Shown here piece after piece: positions 51,492 through 59,978 of a DNA stretch of 64,000 nucleotides (its first letter is position 1; the number at the start of each line of letters is the position of its first letter). Source of the stretch: Parabacteroides sp. AM08-6. GTDB taxonomy: Bacteria; Bacteroidota; Bacteroidia; Bacteroidales; Tannerellaceae. The stretch spans positions 63,299 to 127,298 of the forward strand of contig NZ_QRMP01000007.1 of NCBI RefSeq assembly GCF_003473295.1, read 5' to 3'. A program made the translations under genes and the position numbers. The notes beneath the pieces are model-generated. The model did no database searches and was not told the origin of the DNA. It saw nothing but the letters and a program-made list of their open reading frames with translations.

Positions 51492-52429
51492 TGGAAAAGG
51501 TAACGTTACAAAGTTGGTTAGCCAACCGTCAGCGCAAATATGCCGACGGTCTGGCTCTCTTCCGTGCTCTGGCACCGGAGGATATGAAAAATAAATATCT
51601 GCCCTATTTTAATGAGGTATCGGATGCACCTCAGTTTGACAGTCATTTTACTGTTCTTGTCAACAAACTGACATTTGTCGCCCGTATAGCCGGAGCAAAA
51701 CCCCAGATAATGGCGGTTGAAGTAGTTGCTAAAACGATGTCCACGGCCGTTGCCATGGCAAAAGCCGCAGACAAAAAGATGAATGAGGTTAAGGGGGATA
51801 AGGTTCTGAAAGACATTTTGGTAAAGGAATCGGAGTTATTTGCCCTTCAGGACAAAATTACGGCCTTGGAGAATGATAATGAGGATAAATCGGAAGAGAT
51901 TTCCGTGTTGGAGTCAGACTTGGAGGAAGCACAGGAAGAGCTTCTGGAACTTCAGGACCGTTTATCCGTACTTCGTCCGGGTGCAAAGATTATTACCTAC
52001 ACATCCTTGCCGGATGATATTCGCATGATTTTCGACCGTGTACGTTATATCACGCCGCTTTATTCATCGCTTTTTACGGAAATGCAAAATGAATCGCTTA
52101 CGCCGGAAGAACGCGAACCAATAGCCAAACAAGTCTACGAGCTGTGGACGGAACGCGCCAATTTGTGGAACCAGATTGACGCATGGGCGGAAGGCAAGCA
52201 GGTAACATTAAAACTTCAGGAAAAGCGAACAGAAGAGTTACCAACCGACCAAGTGATGAAAGGTATGCAGATGGCAAATCGTATCGAGCGATTGAAAGAG
52301 AATATCCGCCGTACGGAAGTTTCTATTTCCAATCATGAAAAAAATGGGAAAATGAATATGAAACAGAAGGCCCAGCAACGACTTGAAGCGTATCAGAAAG
52401 AATTGGCGGAATTGGAAGGCATGAAATAA
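51491..52429 (+). CDS. Coiled-coil late protein
   Basis: A 312-aa protein with a long central coiled coil (residues about 110-165, ELFALQDKITALENDNEDKSEEISVLESDLEEAQEELLELQ) and a second near the C-terminus (KAQQRLEAYQKELAELEGM). It may be a scaffold-like, internal head or assembly protein. It shares start/stop overlaps of 1 bp with both neighbours, so it belongs to the same operon. Confidence 0.62.
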   Translation: MEKVTLQSWLANRQRKYADGLALFRALAPEDMKNKYLPYFNEVSDAPQFDSHFTVLVNKLTFVARIAGAKPQIMAVEVVAKTMSTAVAMAKAADKKMNEVKGDKVLKDILVKESELFALQDKITALENDNEDKSEEISVLESDLEEAQEELLELQDRLSVLRPGAKIITYTSLPDDIRMIFDRVRYITPLYSSLFTEMQNESLTPEEREPIAKQVYELWTERANLWNQIDAWAEGKQVTLKLQEKRTEELPTDQVMKGMQMANRIERLKENIRRTEVSISNHEKNGKMNMKQKAQQRLEAYQKELAELEGMK

Positions 52430-52929
52430 TGAGTGCGAAAATATTTGAAGAACTGCTCACGCCCGGTCTGAATTTGGGAGTGAAAGGTTTTCAGCATAAA
52501 GGAGAATGGGCAATACACGAAGCGTTGCACGTTCTCCTTTCTTACACAGGTCCGGCAAGTGTGATGATGGAAACGTTTAACGTATCGGAAGATGCTCTCC
52601 GGCCTATGTTTTTTGAAGTAGAAGCCGGACATATCACGGACCTTCGTCTGGTACTGGACATGAACGTAAAACGGCATAAGCTGGAAATGCTGCTCTTTGC
52701 AGCCGGCATAACGGCGAATATCCGCCTGACACCCTGCCATGCCAAGGTTCTGCTCATACGCAATGAGCAATATCGTATCGGCATTGTAGGGAGTGCGAAT
52801 GCCAATCAGCCTATCCGGTATGAAGCCGGAGTTATATTTTCAGAACCCGGATTGTTCGATTTCTTTGAAGAGACATTCAACCGGGTGTTTAATGATGATT
52901 CAATACCGTTTGAATGGAACTCACAATAG
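52429..52929 (+). CDS. Phospholipase D-like (single HKD) protein
   Basis: A 166-aa protein with one PLD motif: CHAKVLLIRNEQYRIGIVGSANAN (H-x-K followed by GSAN), as in Nuc-type endonucleases that work as dimers. The usual aspartate after H-x-K-x4 is not clearly kept. Lying between a coiled-coil protein and the small terminase, it could be a nuclease used in packaging or host DNA breakdown. Confidence 0.65.
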   Translation: MSAKIFEELLTPGLNLGVKGFQHKGEWAIHEALHVLLSYTGPASVMMETFNVSEDALRPMFFEVEAGHITDLRLVLDMNVKRHKLEMLLFAAGITANIRLTPCHAKVLLIRNEQYRIGIVGSANANQPIRYEAGVIFSEPGLFDFFEETFNRVFNDDSIPFEWNSQ

Positions 52930-53201
52930 AACAATTAAAAGAGCTGGAAGATATGTCTGCCGCGCTGTTGCCTCCTTCGGAAATTGCCATCCTGATGGAT
53001 ATACCGGCGGAACAGCGCGATGTGTTTTGCGAGATATGCAAAACACATAAGTTATCAGCGATTTACACCGCTTACCAAAAAGGTAAGTTAAGAACGAAAT
53101 ATGAATTGCGTAAAACTGTTGTCAAGTTGGCAAAGGCCGGTTCTCCGGCCGCAGAACCGTTAGCGGACAAGTATATGTTGGAACAAATATCTAAGGAATA
53201 A
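52914..53201 (+). CDS. Small helical protein, terminase-associated
   Basis: A 95-aa helical protein (LPPSEIAILMDIPAEQRDVFCEICKTH; GKLRTKYELRKTVVKLAKAGSPAAEPLADKYM) that looks like a DNA-binding HTH of small-terminase type. It overlaps the previous gene by 16 bp and abuts the next. It may share the small-terminase role. Confidence 0.6.
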   Translation: MELTIEQLKELEDMSAALLPPSEIAILMDIPAEQRDVFCEICKTHKLSAIYTAYQKGKLRTKYELRKTVVKLAKAGSPAAEPLADKYMLEQISKE

Positions 53202-53809
53202 TGGCAAAAGAACTTACTTCTTACGATAAGATAGAGATGGTATTGTTTAAAGGTCGGGAAGAAGCGGCAACTTTTCTTTCCGAACGAGAATTACAACAAA
53301 AGGAACGTTGGATGTTATGCGTATCCAAGCTGTTGGAAGACCCGATGACTGCCGATAAGGATATGGTATCGTTTCTAACCGCTGGATGTGGAGGTAGTTG
53401 CGAGCCTGTTTCGACTGCTACCGCATACAGGGATATGGCGGCTATTCGAAGATTGGTGGGTAACGTGCAACTGGCTGGAAAGAACTGGTATCGCTATATG
53501 GTTATAGAAGCGGCAAAGGAAGGAATTAGAATTGCGAAAGAGGCAAAAGACCCTAAAGGTATAGCGGCCAACGCGGACAAAATAGGTAAATATACGCGTG
53601 CCGATAAAGAGGATGAAGAAATCGACCGTAGTGGATGGGAGCCTCCTGTATTTGAACCTTCGGACGATGTGACACTGATGGGAGACGGATTTAAGCCTAT
53701 CCCGAACTTGGAGGAAGAGCGTAAATCTTTCCGGGCACTGTTTAAAAATGATAGTGACATCCTAGATGTTGAACCGATAACAGACGACTGCGATGGGGCT
53801 GATGACTGA
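53201..53809 (+). CDS. Terminase small subunit
   Basis: A 202-aa protein with an N-terminal helical DNA-binding part, a central helical region (YMVIEAAKEGIRIAKEAKDPKGIAANADKIGKYT) and an acidic C-terminus. It precedes and overlaps the large terminase gene by 17 bp, the usual arrangement. It should recognise the packaging site. Confidence 0.75.
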   Translation: MAKELTSYDKIEMVLFKGREEAATFLSERELQQKERWMLCVSKLLEDPMTADKDMVSFLTAGCGGSCEPVSTATAYRDMAAIRRLVGNVQLAGKNWYRYMVIEAAKEGIRIAKEAKDPKGIAANADKIGKYTRADKEDEEIDRSGWEPPVFEPSDDVTLMGDGFKPIPNLEEERKSFRALFKNDSDILDVEPITDDCDGADD

Positions 53810-55490
53810 TGCTTTTGCCCGTAAGGGAATGGAAGTACAACGGAAGTTTTTCAATAAGATGCAACGCATGGGTATGGCTATCGCTGCCCATGATGAGTAT
53901 TGGGTGTGCAGCCGTGGTACCGGCAAATCCGAAGGGCTGGACGCCCGTTTTATCCTTCGGAATGTTTGGGCAATGCCTGGTTCTACCGGTGCGCTTATTT
54001 CTCCGTCTTATGCCAAAGCCTGGGGAAACACGCTTCCGGCAATTATCCATGCGCTGGCCGAATGGGGATATACGGAAGGTATTCATTTTTATGTTGGCCG
54101 CAAAGCCCCGCAGTATGCAAATTTCGGAAAGCCGAAACGTGGTCCGCTCCGCAACGCGTGGGAAAACTGTGTCCATTTCTGGAATGGTACGGTTATGGTG
54201 GTACTCTCGTTCAGCCAAAGTATGTCTGCCAACTCCATGTCAATAGACTGGGTAATAGGTCCTGAAGCTAAATTTCTTGATTATCAAAGAATTAAAAGTG
54301 AAGTAAATGCGGCAAATCGTGGTAATATACAAGATTTTGGACAATGTCCATGGCATCATTCGGTAATGTATACAACCGATATGCCAACCGTAAAATCAGG
54401 ACGCTGGATATTGGATAAGGTCAATGAAATGAAACCTGCCCATATTAACTATATCCGAAATCTGTTCCGTGAAATGAAAATGACCGAACTTCTTCCGGAA
54501 CAAAATGAGTATACCCGTCGTAAATATAAAGAACTGCGTCGTGACCTGATGCTTGCCAGGCGTTATCAAACACCTGTTAAACAAACCAAAGGTAAGAAAC
54601 GCGAATATACCGTCTACTATGGTGAATACGATATATTCGACAATATGGAAGTTGTAGGCAAAGATTTTATCTGGCAAATGTATCGGGACTCCCCGACGCT
54701 GGTATGGCGTACAGCCTTTATGAACGAACGTCTGTTTCGTGTTGCCAATGGTTTTTATTCAGCCTTGGGTGAACACCACTTCTATACACCTGGCGATACG
54801 CGCTATATGGGTAGTATGGGAACAAATTGGAATAAACTGCAAACGGCCGGGTGTTTGGCTGATGGCGACTTAGATATGGATGCACCACTTATTATCGCCT
54901 TCGATAGTAACTCTGCAATCAATACGGCTTGTGTTTGCCAAGTGCAAGAACGCCAGTTACGCACGCTAAAGAGTTTTTTTGTTAAGACTCCGGCCAAGCT
55001 GGAAGAATTGGTGCGTCAGGTATGCGAATACTACAAATATAAGCTAAAACGGGATATTATCTTTTTTTATGACCACACTTTCGTTTGGACCACCGGTAAC
55101 AATTCCGAGTCGTATAAAGACACCATCATCCGCGTATTGAAAGAATATAATTGGGATGTAACCGATGTTTATATCGGACAGACCAGCCGCCATGACTGGC
55201 GCCATGAACAGATAGACCGTGCATTAAAGCACGACCCTGATTTACTCTATCCGGTCTTTAATATGTATAACAACGAATTTCTTAAGATGGCCATGGAACA
55301 AACAGCCGTAAAGGTTGGTAAGAACGGCTTTGAGAAAGACAAGACGCCGGAAGCGACAGAAGATACCCCGGATGCTCCGGACGAATACAAGACACACGTT
55401 ACCGATGCCTGGGACACGGCATTTGTCGGTGCCAACTTCTTTATGCCGGAACTTGCTATTGCAAGTGGAGGAATCATTTTTTTGCGGTAG
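53793..55490 (+). CDS. Terminase large subunit
   Basis: A 565-aa packaging motor. The ATPase half has Walker A CSRGTGKSEG near residue 35 and a Walker B-like IDWVIGPEAKFLD. The nuclease half has the first acidic residue in LIIAFDSNSAINTA and further conserved segments (FFYDHTFVWTTGNN, HVTDAWDTAFVGANFF). It translocates DNA into the prohead and cuts it. Confidence 0.9.
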   Translation: MGLMTDAFARKGMEVQRKFFNKMQRMGMAIAAHDEYWVCSRGTGKSEGLDARFILRNVWAMPGSTGALISPSYAKAWGNTLPAIIHALAEWGYTEGIHFYVGRKAPQYANFGKPKRGPLRNAWENCVHFWNGTVMVVLSFSQSMSANSMSIDWVIGPEAKFLDYQRIKSEVNAANRGNIQDFGQCPWHHSVMYTTDMPTVKSGRWILDKVNEMKPAHINYIRNLFREMKMTELLPEQNEYTRRKYKELRRDLMLARRYQTPVKQTKGKKREYTVYYGEYDIFDNMEVVGKDFIWQMYRDSPTLVWRTAFMNERLFRVANGFYSALGEHHFYTPGDTRYMGSMGTNWNKLQTAGCLADGDLDMDAPLIIAFDSNSAINTACVCQVQERQLRTLKSFFVKTPAKLEELVRQVCEYYKYKLKRDIIFFYDHTFVWTTGNNSESYKDTIIRVLKEYNWDVTDVYIGQTSRHDWRHEQIDRALKHDPDLLYPVFNMYNNEFLKMAMEQTAVKVGKNGFEKDKTPEATEDTPDAPDEYKTHVTDAWDTAFVGANFFMPELAIASGGIIFLR

Positions 55491-55526
55491 GCGCATTACG
55501 TGCGTGGTCCATTTTAGGGGGCGGGG

Positions 55527-55572
55527 GCGGCAGCAGATAAGGTGAAAATTCGAATCTGCTTCCGCATTTTTT
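55527..55572 (+). terminator. Terminator after the large terminase gene
   Basis: GCGGCAGCAGAT pairs with ATCTGCTTCCGC (one mismatch), followed by a T-run (55567-55572). The loop contains ATTCGA, giving a superficial tRNA T-arm look. The rest of 55491-55880 has no credible ORF apart from short AT-rich repeats and a GAAAAC-GAA-GTTTTC hairpin. Confidence 0.7.
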
Positions 55573-55881
55573 ATGGAGGGCGCTGCGTGGTCTGTAGCCA
55601 GGCAATGAGAAAACGAAGTTTTCCCATACACCCTTTCCTTTTGAAAACCAATTAATTGACTTTTTGAATGTGAGAATAACAGGATATTTTTATATATTTA
55701 ACATTTAGAGAGTGCCATTGGACAAAACGGATGCAATAGAAGATGCGAATGCCGTTATTTTTTATGTTTCGATTTTAAAGTCGAAAAAAAAGTTTTCATG
55801 GGTGATTTCGTTTCAAAATGATTGTGGCTGAATATAAAATTAAAGGATATATAATCGTTACAATATGTCTGTGATTGAGCT

Positions 55882-55913
55882 ATTGTACAGATTATCAATA
55901 TTTTGTATATTTG
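55882..55913 (+). promoter_or_regulatory. Promoter of the radC-lysis unit
   Basis: ATTG (55882-55885) stands 20 nt before TATATTTG (55906-55913), an exact -7 box. A CCCGC/GCGGG hairpin lies in the leader about 25-55 bp upstream of the radC start. Confidence 0.6.
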
Positions 55914-55995
55914 TATATGAGAAAAAGAAAAACCCGCAGACGGCATGCAGGCCGAAAGCGGGTAAAAGTTTAACTTTTTAACGGTACACAAAATT

Positions 55996-56667
55996 ATGAC
56001 AACTTTATTTGGCGAGCAAATTAATACGCTCAATTCTGAAAAAATTTATAACCATTTATCTAATGGGGAGTATTCATCGGTATCCGATGTTGAATTGGTT
56101 TATTCCATTGTTGGAGATGAAGAACTTGCAGCACGTGTTTATCAGACGGCGGGAAAAGATTGGTCCTCTTTGTTTAAGTACAGTGTCGATGAATTAATGA
56201 AAATTCCGGGTATTGGGAAAAAAAGGGCTATTCAGATTGTAGCGGCTATGGAAATGGGACGTAGAAAAATAATGAATAGACAGACAAACAACAAATTTAT
56301 TTATCAAAGCAGTGATTTGTATGAAGAAATGTCTCCTATATTATGCGATTTGCCACATGAGGAACTTTGGATTGTTTTGGTTAATTCCAGAAAAAAAATA
56401 ATTGCAAAAGCTCAAATTAGCAAAGGGGGAAGAAACGAGACGTCCGCAGATATTACCCTGATTTTGAAAAAAGCAATTGAAAAAAGTGCTTCAGGTATTT
56501 TTTTATGCCATAATCATCCGTCGGGGAATTTAAAACCGAGCATTCAGGATAACGCACTCACGCAACGGTTGAGAAGTGCGGCGAAACTAGTTGATATACA
56601 ATTGGTAGACCACGTAATAATAACAGATGAAGGTTATTATTCGTATTCGGATGAAGGTAATATTTGA
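55996..56667 (+). CDS. RadC-family JAB-domain protein
   Basis: A 223-aa protein with an N-terminal HhH-like region (DELMKIPGIGKKRAIQIVAAMEMGRR) and a JAB/MPN domain with the metal motif IFLCHNHPSGNLKPS. RadC-like genes are very common on mobile elements in Bacteroidales; the JAB domain suggests a metal-dependent hydrolase and the older link to DNA repair is doubtful. It has its own promoter and terminator. Confidence 0.88.
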   Translation: MTTLFGEQINTLNSEKIYNHLSNGEYSSVSDVELVYSIVGDEELAARVYQTAGKDWSSLFKYSVDELMKIPGIGKKRAIQIVAAMEMGRRKIMNRQTNNKFIYQSSDLYEEMSPILCDLPHEELWIVLVNSRKKIIAKAQISKGGRNETSADITLILKKAIEKSASGIFLCHNHPSGNLKPSIQDNALTQRLRSAAKLVDIQLVDHVIITDEGYYSYSDEGNI

Positions 56668-56679
56668 AGTGTATTTCTG

Positions 56680-56720
56680 ATATTCCCGCTTTCTTTTTAA
56701 GAAGGTGGGAATATTTTTTT
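56680..56720 (+). terminator. Rho-independent terminator after radC-like gene
   Basis: ATATTCCC pairs with GGGAATAT, followed by seven T residues. A GC-rich hairpin (CGCCGC-TA-CGCGGCG type) lies just beyond it. Confidence 0.85.
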
Positions 56721-56832
56721 GTATGCGCCGCTACGCGGCGATTCTGTTGTTTCGCTTTGGCTTCACGGCGGGAAGAACTGTCCTTTATGTTCGGTTTAAA
56801 CTGTAACATCTTTGCTGAAAATAGTTACGGTG

Positions 56833-57363
56833 ATGATGATTGTAAAAGTTTTTATGCCGACGATTGAGCGTATATCTTTAAAGCTTCAGGAAATGCTTAG
56901 CCATTCGTGGGGGCTGATAATAACTCTTATTGCTTACCTGCTGAACTTTATAGCACCTGTAAAATATGCTTTTGTGGCGATGGGAGTAGCTATTGTTGCA
57001 GATTTGCTTTTTGGAATACTATCTGCACGCAAACAAGGAAAATTTATCCTATCCCAAAGCGGTAGGGATACTCCGGCGAAAGTGATAGTCTATTTCGGGT
57101 TTATGCTGGTGGTTTATACGACAGAGAGAATATTTTCTGATAATCAGGCATTGATAACCAAAATCGGATGTACTCTGGCTTGTGTGTGTGAATTGTGGAG
57201 CATGCTTGGTAGTGCATTGATTATATGGCCTAAAATGTTGTTCCCGAAACTATTGAAGCTACAACTTAAAGGAGAGGTTGAATCAAAATTAGGTAAGAAT
57301 ATTAGTAATATGCTAGATAAAGAGGATGAAGAATATGAAAACAACAAGAGGAATCCGGAATAA
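56833..57363 (+). CDS. Holin (phage_holin_4 / Cp-1-like)
   Basis: A 176-aa membrane protein from ATG 56833; TTG 56812 or ATG 56854 are possible starts. It has four hydrophobic segments (LIITLIAYLLNFIAPV, YAFVAMGVAIVADLLFGIL, VIVYFGFMLVVYT, CVCELWSMLGSALIIWP) and a charged C-terminal tail, as in the phi-Cp-1 holin family. It should open the inner membrane for the endolysin. The hydrolase and spanin genes follow at once. Confidence 0.82.
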   Translation: MMIVKVFMPTIERISLKLQEMLSHSWGLIITLIAYLLNFIAPVKYAFVAMGVAIVADLLFGILSARKQGKFILSQSGRDTPAKVIVYFGFMLVVYTTERIFSDNQALITKIGCTLACVCELWSMLGSALIIWPKMLFPKLLKLQLKGEVESKLGKNISNMLDKEDEEYENNKRNPE

Positions 57364-57745
57364 CAATCCGGGAAACATTCGAAATTCGGAGAATAGCGAT
57401 TGGATAGGTGAAGTGTCGAAAGCGGATAAAAAAGACCAGGCTTTCGAAGAGTTTAAAACGATGGCATACGGGGTGCGAGCAATGATGAAACTGTTACAGA
57501 AGTATCAGCGTTCGCATAATTTGCACACAATAAAAGAGCTGGTTGGACGCTGGGCACCAAGCAATGAGAACAATACTTCAGCTTATATAAAAATCGTATG
57601 CCAAAAAATGCAGGTTCCCGAAAGCGTGGGAATTGATTTGTCGGACAAAGCTACAATGTGCGCCTTGGTAGATGCGATGTGCTATGTAGAAAACGGGATG
57701 CATATTCCGATGGCGGACATAGAAGCCGGTTGGGAGCTGTTGTGA
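57335..57745 (+). CDS. P5-like peptidoglycan hydrolase (endolysin candidate)
   Basis: A 136-aa protein from ATG 57335 (57326 is also possible) with RGIRNNNPGNIRNSE near the N-terminus and EEFKTMAYGVRAMMKLLQKY, the signature of the P5-type virion/lysozyme-like family. It overlaps the holin gene and is followed by a spanin candidate, so it is the likely lysis enzyme. No signal peptide, consistent with holin-dependent release. Confidence 0.75.
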   Translation: MKTTRGIRNNNPGNIRNSENSDWIGEVSKADKKDQAFEEFKTMAYGVRAMMKLLQKYQRSHNLHTIKELVGRWAPSNENNTSAYIKIVCQKMQVPESVGIDLSDKATMCALVDAMCYVENGMHIPMADIEAGWELL

Positions 57746-57777
57746 ACATGGCATTGTTTGGTTGAACTTCCGTTTGG

Positions 57778-58302
57778 ATGGTAAAGATTATGAAATATGG
57801 ATGGAATTTGGTTATTACCGGAATTTTGGCTGCTTGTTTGTTGGGTTGTTCTGTTAGTCGTTCTGGCAACATACATGATAGTGGAAAAACGGATGAGCAG
57901 GTACATTACGAACATATTTATGCTCGAAATGATGCGCAGTTATCCGTCTCAAACACGGTCATCGACCGATTTAGGAATGTTCGGATACACTGGCGAACTT
58001 ACGATACTGACAAGCCGGCAGACGAAAACGGTAGATACCCCGTCAAGGCCGAAGGATGGAGTGAAGGATGCGAGCAGGAATCTGTTGATGAAGATAAAAA
58101 GACAACAGAAAACAGCACGGAAAACGTACAGGCGACAACGGAAAAAAAGAAGGTAGACAGCTTTGTTAAGGAGGAACACAAGGATGTAGACGTAAAAGCC
58201 GGTACGCAACCTCTATGGTGGTGGCTCATCGGGCTGTTGTCCGCTATGGTTGGTATAATCTTCATTTATTGGAAGTATGGAAAAAAGAATAAAACAAAGT
58301 GA
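57778..58302 (+). CDS. Candidate unimolecular spanin
   Basis: A 174-aa protein with a lipoprotein signal (GILAACLLGC, lipobox cysteine near residue 24), a charged Glu/Lys-rich middle, and a C-terminal transmembrane helix (PLWWWLIGLLSAMVGIIFIYW) with a Lys-rich end. An outer-membrane lipid anchor and an inner-membrane helix in one chain is the layout of u-spanins such as T1 gp11, which fuse the two membranes in the last lysis step. It follows holin and hydrolase genes directly. Confidence 0.72.
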   Translation: MVKIMKYGWNLVITGILAACLLGCSVSRSGNIHDSGKTDEQVHYEHIYARNDAQLSVSNTVIDRFRNVRIHWRTYDTDKPADENGRYPVKAEGWSEGCEQESVDEDKKTTENSTENVQATTEKKKVDSFVKEEHKDVDVKAGTQPLWWWLIGLLSAMVGIIFIYWKYGKKNKTK

Positions 58303-58555
58303 ACTCTGGGATATAATGCAGCAAAAGGATGAACGGGGACGGTATAAGATGTTTTCTTTCTCGTATGTGCGGTTGAATGAGAGTCGGGAGGGCAATGGCT
58401 GTCCCGGCTCTATCGAACATTACGAAGCGGGAGTGTTCAGTTCCATCCATGCGAAGGGAAGTACGGTTAACATTCGCGTTAGAGGAGAGAGATTTCCAAG
58501 AAAATTTATCCGCTGTATGATTATCAGAATTAACGGAAAAAAAGTATACGCATAA
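58277..58555 (+). CDS. Small late protein before the portal
   Basis: A 92-aa basic protein (KMFSFSYVRLNESREGNGCPGSIEHYEAGVFSSIHAKGSTVNIRV) with a beta-rich pattern. It overlaps the spanin gene by 26 bp and the portal gene by 1 bp. Possibly a minor head or connector protein; not recognised. Confidence 0.62.
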   Translation: MEKRIKQSELWDIMQQKDERGRYKMFSFSYVRLNESREGNGCPGSIEHYEAGVFSSIHAKGSTVNIRVRGERFPRKFIRCMIIRINGKKVYA

Positions 58556-59976
58556 TGGCACGCAGACATGTATTTGAATTTGGCAACACGGCTTTTCTTC
58601 AGGGAGCGGGTGCGGCTGTGGTGATGACGGAAGATGTGGGCTTCCTGGAAGACAATAAATTTACGGCTACAACCGTAACACCGGCTAAGGGTTCGACCGT
58701 AAAGGGTAAAGAGATTGATTTCGTCCCGTTCGGAAAAGGAGATAAGCTGCCACTTCGTATAATGCGGAAGATTCACGAAAATACAATTGTCGGCAGCAAC
58801 ATCGAATTTAAAGCTAATATGGCGTATGGTGACGGCATTACCGTATTCCGTAGAACGAAAAACGACAATGGCGAAATTAAAATAGAAGAATTGTTGCCTT
58901 TGGATGTACCGGAGATATTTGATTTTCTGGCAGACAGCAATTATATGCGGGTAATGCAGGAAATGGCGGCTGACTTGGTTGTATTCGGAGATGCGTTTGT
59001 CCACCTGTCGTTCGGCAGAAGAACAAAAGGAGAAAAACCCAAAGTGGTACAGATATGCCATCGGGAAATGTGTTTCAGTCGTGTTAGTAAGCAAGATGAA
59101 AAGACAAAGCGCATTGAGTATCACGGCTATTCGTCCCAATGGGGAGAAGAAAGCAGTCCGGACGATGTTATCGTCACCAAACTACTGGACCGCAAAAGTC
59201 CATTATATGATTTGAAAGTTAGGACTGGAATGGTCCCTAATCCGGAAAACGGAGAAAAGAAAGATGAAGAAGAAACGGGTTATACCGTTAGCTTGAACTT
59301 GCCTGTTCCGGGACGTTATTATTATAATCGGCCTTACTGGTGGAGTATCTTTCTTGACTGGTACGAATTCAGTTGTGCCATTCCGAAATTTAAAAAGGCA
59401 CTCCTGAAAAATCAGATGGTTTTGAAATATCATGTATCCATCAATTGGAAGTTTTGGGAAAAGCTTTATCTCTCGGAAGGTATTGCCAAAGATAATAAAG
59501 ACAAACAAGCCACTTGCAAAAAGAAGTTTCTGCAAAACCTGAACGATTTCCTTTCCGGAGAAGAGAATGCCGGAAAGAGTTTTGTATCGCACTTCCAGTA
59601 TGACCAGATAAACAAGTATGAGGAAAACGATATTATAATCAAACCTTTGGAGTCGTTTATCAAGGGCGGTGAATATATCGAGGACAGCGAAGAAGCAACG
59701 AACGTTATTTGTAATACAATGGCCGTTCATCCATCGCTTAAAGGTGCCTCTCCCGGCAAATCGAAAAACATAAACGGGACAGAGGCAAGGGAATTATTCA
59801 TAATCGCCCAGGTACTTTTTAAGCCTATTCGGAATATGATGTTGTTGCCTCTTTATCTGGCGAAGGAATTGAACGGTTGGGATAAGACAATCGAGTTCGG
59901 AGTAAAGAATGTTATGCTTACTACACTGGATAAGAACACCGGTTCTGAAAAAAGTATTGGTAGCGAAAAAATGTAA
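58555..59976 (+). CDS. Portal protein
   Basis: A 473-aa protein with a portal-like layout: IGSNIEFKANMAYGDGITV-type N-terminal helices, VFGDAFVHLSFGRRTKG, a glutamate-rich stem region, and an ATNVICNTMAVHPSLKGASPGKSKNINGTEAREL C-terminal part similar to portals of Bacteroides phages. It forms the DNA gate of the head. The adaptor gene begins 2 bp downstream. Confidence 0.82.
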   Translation: MARRHVFEFGNTAFLQGAGAAVVMTEDVGFLEDNKFTATTVTPAKGSTVKGKEIDFVPFGKGDKLPLRIMRKIHENTIVGSNIEFKANMAYGDGITVFRRTKNDNGEIKIEELLPLDVPEIFDFLADSNYMRVMQEMAADLVVFGDAFVHLSFGRRTKGEKPKVVQICHREMCFSRVSKQDEKTKRIEYHGYSSQWGEESSPDDVIVTKLLDRKSPLYDLKVRTGMVPNPENGEKKDEEETGYTVSLNLPVPGRYYYNRPYWWSIFLDWYEFSCAIPKFKKALLKNQMVLKYHVSINWKFWEKLYLSEGIAKDNKDKQATCKKKFLQNLNDFLSGEENAGKSFVSHFQYDQINKYEENDIIIKPLESFIKGGEYIEDSEEATNVICNTMAVHPSLKGASPGKSKNINGTEARELFIIAQVLFKPIRNMMLLPLYLAKELNGWDKTIEFGVKNVMLTTLDKNTGSEKSIGSEKM

Positions 59977-59978
59977 TC

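Noticed and set aside
55527-55572. tRNA gene fragment after the large terminase
   Set aside because: The loop contains ATTCGAATCTGC, but the stem does not have T-arm geometry and no acceptor partner exists; it is a terminator hairpin.
56664-56867. 67-codon frame between radC-like and holin genes
   Set aside because: It spans a terminator and a GC hairpin, overlaps the holin start and has an unlikely Cys/Phe/Arg-rich translation.
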